Shown here: positions 22,562 to 32,232 of the stretch, piece by piece
Layout: each line of letters begins with the position of its first letter
Position numbering within the stretch: position 1 is the first letter of the stretch
Assembly: GCA_039545355.1 (NCBI GenBank)
Contig: BCJJ01000002.1
Span: forward strand, 1,397,518-1,461,517
Length of the DNA stretch: 64,000 bases
Direction: 5' to 3'
Source: Trichosporon coremiiforme
Taxonomy: Eukaryota > Basidiomycota > Tremellomycetes > Trichosporonales > Trichosporonaceae
The notes under the pieces: model-generated
Databases searched by the model: none
What the model was told of the DNA's origin: nothing
Seen by the model: only the letters and a program-made list of their open reading frames with translations
Position numbers and translations under genes: made by a program

Positions 22562-22945
22562 GATCACCTGAGGGAGATGGGAGGTTGAGACAGTGAGATA
22601 ATGAGCTCAGAAGCGAAGGGAGACTGTTCCTGACGAAACGAGTCGTGTCGCTAAACGGATTGATCGCGATGTGCGGGCGCTCGAGACGGATGGGTCGCGC
22701 TGGTCGTGATGGACGAGAGTTGAGGTGGTGATAAGAGACCAAGAGAGGACAAAGAAATAGCGATGCAGCGAAGCTTAGCGAATGGCTGGGAGAATTAAGT
22801 GCACTTGGGTGGCAAAAACGCACTAGGTGCCACAGCCGGATATCACCGCAACCCCGCCCTGGCTCACTCACGCTTAATGATTACAGTAGTCACCACGGTC
22901 TGTGTTGACACATATCCAAGCATCCACTACCCAAAAGCTGCTACA
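22562..22945. promoter_or_regulatory. Divergent promoter between MEX67 exon 1 and CUS1
   Basis: 384 bases between two ATGs on opposite strands. If the 22561 start is used, this is a compact bidirectional promoter for two mRNA-processing genes. Confidence 0.45.
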
Positions 22946-24748
22946 ATGCCAGCAGCAAACGGCCATGCCGCCACCGCCAACGGGCACGCCGTCAAGACGT
23001 CCGGTGTCAAGTCGCGCGCCGCCTTGAAACGACTCAAGGCGAAGGCGAAGAAGGCCGCCGGCTCCTCGGCCCCAACTCCAACTTCGACTGAGTCTGAGAG
23101 CGATGCCGAGTCTGTCTCGTCGGTCATGACCGTTGAGTCCTTCCTGGATGCTGCCGAGCCGACACCCGAGTCGTCGTCTGAGTTCTCTGAGTTCCAGAAG
23201 GTGTTCCAGCACTTCACAGAGACGGGCGAGGACGGTCTGATCAAGGTCGAGGACGGACCGAACAAGGGCCATGTCTATTATTCGGATGACGAGGACGAGG
23301 ACGAGGAGGGACAGGCTGCGCGGAAGAGTGGGGCCGACGGAATGACGAGGCGAGAGCGAAGACGAGCAGCGAAGCTGAGCGTGGCGGAACTGAAGCAGCT
23401 CGTCGACCGACCAGAGGTTGTGGAGTGGTTCGACTGCGATGCCCGCGACCCGCGTCTACTCGTCACACTCAAGTCTTACCGCAACTCTGTTCCGATTCCC
23501 AGTCACTGGAATGCCAAGCGCGACTACCTTTCCGGTCGAAGAGGGATGGAGAAAACGCCGTACAGGCTACCTCGTGAGTTCCCGTGAAGATATTTGCAAC
23601 TGACCGCAGCCTGGATCGCGGACACGGGAATTGGAGAGCAGCGCGACGCTGTCAAGTCGAAGGAGGCGCAGCAAACGCTTGCGCAGAAGACACGCGAGCG
23701 TGTGCAGCCGAAGATGGGCAAGATCGACATCGACTACCAGAAGCTGCACGACGCGTTCTTCAAGTACCAGGAGAAGCCTCGGATGTCCAAGTTCGGCGAG
23801 GCATACTACGAGGGCAAGGAGATGCAGGCGGACCTGCGGACAAAGAAGCCGGGAGAGCTGAGTGAGGAGCTGATCGAGGCGCTGAGCATCCCGCCGCTCG
23901 CGCCGCCGCCATGGCTAATCGCTATGCAGCGCTTCGGCCCGCCGCCGTCGTACCCAAACCTGCGTATCAAGGGCCTGAACGCTCCTATTCCGGCAGGGGC
24001 CCAATGGGGATTCCACCCCGGAGGCTGGGGCAAGCCGCCCATGGACGAGTACAACCGCCCGTTGTACGGCGACGTGTTCGGCGTTGTGCAGGGCGAGGAG
24101 AGCGCTAACGCCACGGCGGTCAATCGCGAGCGTTGGGGCGAGATCGAGATCATGGAGGCGGAGGACAGCGACGAGGAGGAGGAGGAGGAGGAGGAGGAGG
24201 ACATGGAGGAGGAGGACGAGGACGAAGACGGCGAGCCGGCGCCTGCAGGCGGTATGGAGACGCCGAGCGGCCTGGCGACGCCAAGCGGCTATGCCTCCGT
24301 GTCCTCCACCGTCCCGGGCGGCCTGGAGACGCCTGACTTCATTGAGTTGCGCAAGCGCATGCACCCCGAGCGCGACGACGAGGGTCCCTCGGGCCCGCGC
24401 GAGCTGTACCATGTCATCCCCGAGCGCGAAACGAACGTCAAGGGCTTCATGGGCAGCAGTACCGCTTACGACCTCTCTGGTGCGGCTCCCGTGCTCGGCG
24501 ACGACCGCGGGACGAAGCGCAAGGCTGGCGCTGTCGACGTCTCCATCGATGGAGACGAGGATCTCACCCCCGCCCAGCTTAAGGCCAAGTACAATGAGGC
24601 TCGCAGGGAGGGCTCTCGCGTCCACGTTCCGGGGCAGCACATCGACCGCTCCGAGTTCGACGACGTCATCTCCAGCGAGACGAAGAAGCGCGCAAAGACC
24701 CAGGACAGGAAGCGCAAGGAAGAGAAGGCCGAGAAGTACAAGTTCTAA
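22946..24748 (+). CDS. CUS1: Splicing factor SF3b subunit 2 (SF3b145 / Cus1)
   Basis: Two exons: join(22946..23573, 23610..24748), 588 residues. The 36-nt intron (GTGAGT...CCGCAG, CTGAC branch) joins YRLP to PWIADTGIGEQRDAV. Start is MPAANGHAAT; the longer upstream frame has no ATG nearer. Diagnostic regions: WFDCDARDPRLLVTLKSYRN, VPIPSHWNAKRDYLSGRRG, then the PSP domain ELIEALSIPPLAPPPWLIAM, RFGPPPSYPNLRIKGLNAPI and WGKPPMDEYNRPLYGDVFG. An acidic Glu tract and a TPSGLATPSGYAS linker follow, ending in a basic KKRAKTQDRKRKEEKAEKYK tail. It is a U2 snRNP SF3b subunit that contacts SF3b49 and pre-mRNA near the branch site. Confidence 0.95.
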
Positions 24749-24942
24749 TCTATCGGACACTCGCGGCGGAGGGACAGACAGTTAGCAGACTACCACAGGC
24801 ACTATCAGCCGTACATCATGTTGTGACATGCACAGATAACATAGAGCACAGGTGCGAGACTCTTTGCATTGCATTGATTGTTCGTTGATCGCGATGGTAA
24901 TACACACATACAGCTACGCCAACATCTATCTTGTTGCTTATC

Positions 24943-25953
24943 TTACAGTGCGAGGGGGTCTGCGGTTAACGGAATGTCCACGACTACGTGGGGCTTACCA
25001 CAGTCGCTGTCGGGCTCGCTCTTGACGTCGGTGTCAACGTCGCTCCAGTCATCTCCACACTGCGTCTGCGGCTTTTTGCGCACGCTCTGTTGTCCACCGA
25101 TCTTGCTCGCCTTAGCGATTCTACCAGGTGTCGATTTCGGGTGGAAGACGTGATCGTCATCGTCGCTTACAGACTTACGCTTTTGGCGGATCGGTGAGGA
25201 ATGATGCTGTGATGTCAGTGGGTAAACTACGGCGTGTCAACTCACATTCTGAACGGCGGGCCGTGATGAGGACGTCGATGCGGAAGTAGATGTAGAAGGA
25301 CGCGAGGCTGGGCGGGTCGCGTACGGGTTTGAGCGGCCTTTGCCGTTGGCGAGGCGTGCGCGACCATTCGTGAGATGGCCGTTTGCGCCATTCACCCGTC
25401 CGTTGTGGCCGTTGTGTCCGTTCGGAGCCACCTTCAGCCGCCTCGAGTTCAGGTCGACCGTCCTTTCCTCCTTAAGGGCGGTGATGACGGGGGCAAGCAG
25501 GTTGGAGAGCTGCTCATACTTCTGCTGCCACTCTTCCTTCTCCTGCTCGATGCTGCGGATGACATTCTCCCACTCCGCTTCCCGCTCGGCCGTCCTCAGC
25601 TTATCCTGGAACGTCATTGCGCCACCATTACCGGTACGCGGTCGCTCGGCAGCGGCAGCCTTCTCCAGCGCCGCGGCTTCGCGCTCCAGGGCGGCCAAAG
25701 TGCGCCCTTCCTCCTCAACGAGACGGTCCTCGAGCGCTTCAGCCTTCGCGACAGCCTGCTCGAGGTCCTCCTCGGTGGCTGCGAGTCGCGACTCGGCTTT
25801 GCGCAGCACGTCGTTCTCATACTCGAGGTCCGCTATTCGAGCCTTGTACTCGATGTTCGTCTGTAAAACACCCTTGTTCAGAAATTTGGAAAGCTCCAGC
25901 TCGTTCTCCAGCTTCGCGACGAGATCCTGGAGCTGGAGCACCGTCTTCGCCAT
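24943..25953 (-). CDS. Coiled-coil protein of unknown function
   Basis: Two exons: complement(join(24943..25206, 25246..25953)), 323 residues. The 39-nt intron is GTGAGT...ATCACAG with a CTGAC branch. Residues 1-170 are a near-continuous coiled coil (LQDLVAKLENELELSKFLNK, YKARIADLEYENDVLRK, ENVIRSIEQEKEEWQQKYEQ). Then comes an Asn-Gly-His-rich linker (NGHNGHNGRVNGANGH) and a Ser/Pro/Arg-rich tail. Exon 2 encodes an acidic and basic disordered end (KRKSVSDDDDHVF) finishing VVVDIPLTADPLAL. I do not recognise the family; the layout resembles centrosomal, spindle or dynein-adaptor scaffolds, but that is a guess. It is divergent from PML1. Confidence 0.8.
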
Positions 25954-26315
25954 TGTCGGGTAGAGGGGAGGGAAGACAATTGACGCGTCGCGATCTAATC
26001 AGGCACAGGAGAAGGAAGGCTCGGAGGTGAGAGGAGATGAGCCGCGAGCAGTTGAGATGAGGGTGTCGATAGTGTGGAAGCTCGATCGCGTAGCTCGTTC
26101 GTAGATGTCGTCGAGATGAGAACTTGTTGATGTCGGGCAATGAAGGACGCGCCTGGAAATGAGATGAACTCAACTCAATCCCGATTTTCAGGCACGACCC
26201 CGCGCTTTAGTCCAGTCACCACTCGGCGGCAACGCACACAAAGTACAACGACCTCCACCCCGGATCTGTTGACGTTTCTTCCTCTCCATCTGAACAACGA
26301 CTAACATCATCCACA
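25954..26315. promoter_or_regulatory. Divergent promoter between the coiled-coil gene and PML1
   Basis: 362 bases between divergent starts. No motif stands out. Confidence 0.45.
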
Positions 26316-27234
26316 ATGCCTCGCTCATCGCGCGACCGATCACCCCGTGGCTACGGCAGGAGTCGCTCCCCTCCGCCGCGTAGCCGCGACGACCGCGACA
26401 GGAAAGACCGCCGTGACCGAGACCGGAGCAGGAGCCCGAAGCGGGAACCGGGGTGGGGCGACGAGTACACTGCGAAGGATCGGGAGAGGGAGCGCGAGCG
26501 GGACAGGAAGCGATACGATGAGGACGCGGCCGGAGACAAGGAGGTAAGTACTTCAGTAGCTACTTTGGGTAGAGGACGACGCAGGCATGCGGCCAGATTG
26601 GGTCCATCAGTTCAGACGCTACTCATGCGCCGCTCAAGATGGCTAACAACAAACAGAAGTCACCACCTAAACCAAACATGAAGAACACTGGGTTGCTTGC
26701 GAAGGAGTCGAACATGATCAAGGGTGTTGCGCTCAAGTACCACGAGCCGCCTGAAGCGCGGAAACCCGTCGTCAACTGGCGGCTGTACGTGTTCAAAGGC
26801 TCAGAGCAAGTCGGTGAGTAGGGGCACGAAGCCCTCATGGGCTGATTATCATCGAGAGTGTAGCTGACAATCAGATTTGATTCACATCTATCGCCAGTCT
26901 TGTTATCTCCTTGGTCGCGACGCCGTTGTGACGGACATTCCGATCGAGCACCCCAGCTGCTCCAAGCAGCACGCCGTCATTCAGTTCCGCCAGATAACCA
27001 AGACGGATAAGTACGGCGAGACCACGCAGAGTGTGAAGCCCTTCGTCATCGATCTGGACAGCACGAACGGAACTTGGGTGAACGGAGAAGAGATTCCGCA
27101 GTCGAGGTACTACGAGCTGCGGTCAGGCGACAGTGAGTACAAGCCGCGCAACCCGTCACCATATCTGACAACTAGTTCTCAAGTTTGGAACATCGAGCCG
27201 GGAGTACGTGCTGCTTCCTGAAGACGCAAAGTGA
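26316..27234 (+). CDS. PML1: FHA-domain pre-mRNA retention and splicing protein Pml1 / SNIP1
   Basis: Four exons: join(26316..26543, 26657..26813, 26875..27132, 27176..27234), 233 residues. The N-terminus is an Arg/Ser/Asp-rich tail (RSRDDRDRKDRRDRDRSRS). Then comes the conserved linker GLLAKESNMIKGVALKYHEP, PEARKPVVNWRLYVFKG, and an FHA domain (SCYLLGRD, IEHPSCSKQHAVIQFR, VIDLDSTNGTWVNGEEIP, ending LKFGTSSREYVLLPEDAK). FHA residues R, S, H and N for phosphopeptide binding are present. The length is close to yeast Pml1; SNIP1 in animals is longer. Pml1 belongs to the RES complex (with Bud13 and Snu17/Ist3), which helps splicing and keeps unspliced RNA in the nucleus. Confidence 0.93.
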
Positions 27235-27461
27235 AATATGTGTACCCTAACATACAACCAAATGCATCTAATGGATATCTAACAGGATGACTTAGACACA
27301 CAGGCTGGACGACGATGAAGAACGGCGATGGGAGGCTGGTGGAGTGAGGCAGAAGAGAAGGAACGATGAAAACACGGTGATAATGTCAAGGTGTGCGAGG
27401 CTAGGGCGAGCCTAGGGGCTAGGGGCTAGGTCTACACATGGCTCAGTGCTTATTCACTTGG

Positions 27462-29134
27462 TCACTTGGCCTTGACGTCGTTGGCAAGGCTACCGTTGTT
27501 GAACATGGCGGAGAGGCGACGGATCTTGTCGCCGCGACGACGGGGCGTCTCGTGCGTGGTGCCCTTGCTGATGGAGCCCGTGGGGGTGTGGGTAGGGGTT
27601 GCTCTGGGGGTTGTAAGCGGCGTGGTCACTTTCTTCGCAAGGCTGCCAACGTTAATGGGAGACTTGGAGAAGGACTTGGAGCCGTTGGGGGTGTCACCGT
27701 CGTAACTGCTGGAGGAGATGTTCTGGATGCGGGGCAGGCCATTGAGGAAGCTGGGAGGCGATCCGATCGCGTTCAGGATGCTCTTAGGGGGCGGGGTCGG
27801 GTTCCGGAGGCTGGCATAGGGCACGGGCTCGGTGGGCTGAGGCAGGATCTTGACGCCCTTGGCGGGAGGCGTCTGGAGGATAGTGGAGGTCAGGCTGGCG
27901 TCGGAAATGGAGGGGGACATGGGGAATGTCATGGGCAGCGGGAGCCCGCCGCCGCACATGCAGTTGACAGGCTTGAGCAGGGGCGACATGACCGAGGGCG
28001 ACATGATAGTGGGCGACAGGGGTGGCGACAAGAGCGTGTCGCGGTCGACGAGCTTTCGGACCTTCTTGATGGCCTTGCCCTTCTCATGCCCGCGGCACTT
28101 GCCAGGGTAGCACTTGCACTGTTGCCACTCAGACTTGGGCGGGATGACCCACGTACCGTCGGGTCGATACAGGTCCGGGCTCTGACGTCCAAGCACCTCA
28201 GCCATGCCAACGAGGAGGTCGGTGCTGAGCTCGAGCGCCTCCTTAGTTTTCTGTGGTTGGTGATCAGCGCCGTGGTTCACAGTCGGGTGATGGTGGTGCG
28301 GCCGACAGTAGGGGAGCACATCAGCCTGCAATGTACTCACGTGAGTGAACTTCAACTCATGCGAGCGCATCTTCGCAGCGAGCGTCAATCGGTGCGTCTT
28401 AGCCCACTGCTGGTTGCGTGGTACGCACGCCTGCTGCACACTGAGACGGTGGAGGAACGCATGGCGCTCCTCATGCGCACGGTCGGCAGGATTCAGCAGC
28501 CACGAGCATGTGCACACTGGGAGCTTGGTCCGCAACGGCAGGTCGCACTTCTTGCCAGAAAGCACGCACGAAACGCAGCTGTAACCGAGAAATCGAAGCA
28601 AGCGAGATCGTGGGGTCGGCGCGCGCACGCGCAGCGATGGTGGCGGCGGAACGGGCGTGACAATGGGGACGGGCAATGTATTTGTCCACACACGCAAGAT
28701 ATTTTTGGGTCAGCTCAAGTTCCGCCGCGATCGTGCTCAGGTGCACTCTTCTCACCGTCCGGGAACGTAGGGAAACGGGTACTGCGGGTCCTCAGTACGA
28801 AGGGAAGCGATACACTTCGAGCCTCTCTCTTTGCAGCACCCACACGGCTTCTCTGCGATGGGTCAGTCAGGTGATCGCACTAGCTTTCTGTTGCTCGGAC
28901 GCCTCCATCACCACCCGTCCCATTCCCTCAACCCACCAAGAATCACAGGCTCGTGGTCCGGCTCCGTGAGAAGGCTAAGAAGTCGAACACAGTCCCAGTC
29001 GTCACCGTAGAAGGCGCGGGTCAACACCGGGCGAAGCGCCTCCTGTTCGATGTCAGCCCAACTCGCCCTTCCTTCCAATCGTCCACCTCACTCACAGTGA
29101 CGGTCGGGTCGAGTAGGGGGACGGGACAGTACAT
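27462..29134 (-). CDS. Cys-rich protein with a Zn2Cys6-like split cluster, putative regulator
   Basis: Five exons reconstructed from splice signals and frame: complement(join(27462..28250, 28341..28578, 28756..28852, 28937..29042, 29096..29134)), 422 residues. The ATG is at 29134 (MYCPVPLLDPTVT). Exon 3 carries PCGCCKERGSKC and exon 4 CVSCVLSGKKC; both are C-x2-C-x6-C, the half-site of a fungal Zn2Cys6 cluster, separated by about 30 residues where the usual linker is 5-12. VCTC follows, and further on QCKCYPGKCRGHEKGK. The C-terminal 250 residues are Ser/Pro/Thr-rich and disordered, with a basic ETPRRRGDKIRRLS end, as in many transcription factors. The 90-nt last intron is in frame and stop-free. 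I know no named homologue. DNA binding is inference. Confidence 0.7.
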
Positions 29135-29631
29135 GTTTGTCGAGTGGTGAGTGAAGTGAAGTTTGAGAAAGAGAAAAATGTTCAACTTTGAACGCAATGA
29201 CAAGGGGGACGGTGCACACAGCAAGCGGCTCTTGCGCTCGTGGGCGGAAGTCCGGGCGATGCCGAGCGTCGAAAGCGGGGGCCACCATCAGGAGTGCTTT
29301 ATCTCACCAGCGTAAGCGTAAGCGCTTTGGTCAGCTTTCTCGCATTCTCATTTGGGATTTTGTGGACGGAGCGGACGATGCGGACGCGATGGCGCAAACA
29401 GCGAAGGATGAAACACGCACACAACACTCGACCACACATGGAGAGATTGTCTGCCTTGATCGCCAGTGGGTGGCGTCGCCTGAGATCAGCCGCGCGTGCC
29501 ACATGACAAGTCACGTCTGATGATCTTTAGCGAACACTGCGCGAGTACGTAGGCGCATGGGCTAGATCGTGGTCCTGCCATGCATGCGGCAGCTAAGCAT
29601 ATCTGTCTACAATACTACTCCAGAGATACAT
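29135..29631. other. Intergenic between the Cys-rich gene and the CASP gene
   Basis: 497 bases; both genes are on the minus strand, so this is the promoter of the Cys-rich gene and the 3' UTR of the CASP gene. No gene is seen. Confidence 0.45.
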
Positions 29632-31929
29632 TTACTCGATCGGAATAGCCACCGGCACGCCACGGCCCGCCGACCACATCGAGTTCCACAGCACAAAGAA
29701 CACTAGAACGTGCTGACGTTAGCTATGGCCACGACTTGAAAAACTTACCAATGATCCAGCATACATGATGAAGAGGGACCTCGCGCGCTTGTTGCCGATG
29801 ATGGCCCGCGTAAGGGCGAAGGTTGCTCGCTCCAGGGGGTTGAGAGCCTGGATCGCTCGCTGGGCCTCTCGACTCTTGAATGCCTCAAACGGATTCAAAC
29901 TCTCATCGTACTTGTCCTTGTACTTGCCGATCTCGTCGTCCCGACTCCGCAGAGCACCGTTCAGCATGGAAGCTGACGACCCGGGTGTGTTATACCCGGA
30001 TAAGGGCATGTGGGAGGAGCTCCCGCCGGTGTCGCGGTAGCTCTGCATGTATCGCACCTTCTCGTAAAGCTTGAGGTTATCAGCCTGCAGAGACTTGATT
30101 TCGGTGCGGAGTTCAGAGATCGTCTCGAACTGCCTGCGAAGCTCCTCCTCCAACTCGGCGTTGCGCTGTCTGAAACGATCGCGTTGAGACGTCACGATCG
30201 GCAGAATGGAGGCGTCGTTGTTAGGGGACGGCGACCCTGTCCGGTCAGCCTTCCCGCCGATGTCGAGTCCAGCGAGACCGGCTCCCTTGTCTGACTTCTC
30301 ATTCTCCTTGTTGACGGACATCAGATCAGCCTCAAGGCGCTCGTTGAGTTGGCGCAAGCGTGCAATCTCTTCCTGATCAGACTGGGCGGTCTCCTCGGTC
30401 TTGTTGAATTGCGTCATCAGCTCATCGTGAGCAACTCGAAGCTTCGTCAAGTCCTCGAGAAGCCGGCGGTTCTTGCTGACCAGCAGGTTCTCGAGCGACT
30501 GGCCGAGCTTCTTGTTGGAAACATCGGCGTTCGGATCCGGCAGAGCGACCTCGTCATCGGCATCGAGATCGGCTCCAGAGAACTCGACGTACTGCTATCA
30601 GCGATATGTGTCATGAAACACTAACCTTCATGATTTCCAGCTCGCGCTTCAGCTCGTCGTAGTCGCTGTACTGCTTGACCTTCACCCGGAGGTTCTCAAT
30701 CTCGGCAGCCTGGTTGGCGATCTCACGGGCGGCATCGTCGACGCGCTTCTTTTCGCTCTTCTCCACGTCCGCCTTGGCATCTTTGGCCGCCTCAAGAGCG
30801 CGCAGCAGACGCGAAGCCTCAGCCTCGAGCTCTGCAATCTGATCCTCCTGCTGCTTAACCCTGTCATTGTTAGCGTCCTTCAGGTCAAGGTGGCTTACTT
30901 CTCAGCCTGCTGCGAGCCGCTGCGGACAGTCTCAATTTCAGAACGCAGGATTTCCTGGGAGTTAGTTGACGAGCTCGATGAGCCTAGCTCACGTTTCGAC
31001 GCTCAATAGTGGCAACCCGCTCGTTGGCACGGTTGAGGTCAGCCACAACGAGGTCAAGCTCGGCGAGCTTCGCAGTAACGTCCTGCTCTGAAGAGTTAGA
31101 AGGTGTCAGGGCGCAGAAAGAACCCACCTTGCCGCTGGCTAGCATCGAGAAGCTTTGCCTGCGTGCTTTCGTTGGACGTGTGAAGGTCTCGGAGCTGGTC
31201 CTTCAGTGTCGTGACCTGACGTTGCAGGTCCTTCTCCCTGACAGTCAGCGCTGCTGCTGCAATGTAGACTTACCTGTCCTCGTAATTCCGCATCCGCTCA
31301 TCATACTCAGCATTCAGCTCGTTCTCCTTCTGGGTGACCCGCTCCTGAATCAGATCGTCCATCTTGGATTCCAGCTGCTCTGCGCGCTGCTCGGCCTTCT
31401 TTCGCTTGTCCTCGGCCGTGGACGCTTCCGCGACCTGCTTCTTCAGATCGGCGTTCTCCTCTTTCAACCGCGCCATCTCCGCTTCCATCATTCGAGCCTC
31501 GGCAACCTTGACCGTCTGGTCAACAGCGGCATCGAGGAGGGGATAAGGATCCGGCGCATCCGAAAGAAGTTTGTAAACGTTCAGGAAGGACGTCTCTGAC
31601 ATCTTCGACCGCCGTGTGAGGTTATCGATCTCTCCCTGGTACGCCTTAAGCAGCACCTTAATAGCACTCAACTTCTCGGCATTCTCTGGGAGCTTTTTGA
31701 ATTCTGCAACTGTCAGCCAGGACAATGCACACACGCTCACCTCTGGTCTGCTCGGCCAGTTTCTTCCTTCCAACCATGTTCTCCTTCTGGTTATCCACGA
31801 GCTCAACTGCTGTCGCATCGAGCGACTTCTGCAGCTCGGACAGGTTGATCTCTGAGAATTAGCACGTACGAGGCGGTTCGACGCACCCTTCCATGTTGAC
31901 AAGGCTGCGGAGAAGTTGGCGTCGGTCAT
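29632..31929 (-). CDS. COY1: Golgi membrane golgin CASP / Coy1
   Basis: Nine exons: complement(join(29632..29712, 29749..30591, 30626..30860, 30899..30954, 30993..31087, 31128..31237, 31274..31703, 31741..31851, 31887..31929)), summing to 2004 nt, 667 residues. All eight introns are 34-40 nt. The protein is almost wholly coiled coil. Its C-terminus has the CASP signature: ESLNPFEAFKSREAQRAIQA, LNPLERATFALTRAI, NKRARSLFIMYAGSLH, then one membrane helix VLVFFVLWNSMWSAG and a short lumenal tail. It is a tail-anchored golgin tethering retrograde vesicles in the Golgi. Start is MTDANFSAALSTWK, as in CASP/CDP-like proteins. Confidence 0.94.
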
Positions 31930-32095
31930 GTTGACTACTGCCTCGTGGCCGTGCTCCGGGCTGTTGGGACAGTTGTGACGAGGTGGAGTGTATCTGTCGT
32001 GATGTGAGAGGTGGCGACCTGATGCAACCGTGGACGTCCCTCGTAATGAGGAGCTGCCCTGAGTTGCCACGTGACTCACACGCTACCAACGCGCG

Positions 32096-32101
32096 ACGCG
32101 T
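32096..32101 (+). promoter_or_regulatory. MluI cell-cycle box (ACGCGT) upstream of SFI1
   Basis: Palindromic ACGCGT, 132 bases upstream of the SFI1 ATG in the 303-base divergent promoter with the CASP gene. In fungi this is the core site of MBF-type G1/S factors. A single copy could arise by chance in GC-rich DNA, but the gene's spindle-pole role fits. Confidence 0.4.
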
Positions 32102-32232
32102 TTGTTGACAATCAACCGCGACAAGCCAGATGTCAGACAACGTCCTCGCCGCCTCTATCATGTCTTCGCAACAATCTTGACCGGCACACCTCATCCTCTT
32201 CCCTTACCCTGACACCAGCATCATCGCTGGCA

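Noticed and set aside
28471..28755. Continuous frame through the third intron of the Cys-rich gene
   Set aside because: It would replace the Cys-rich exon frame; a GTGAGA donor at 28755, a GCTGAC branch and the first following AG at 28579 support removal as an intron.
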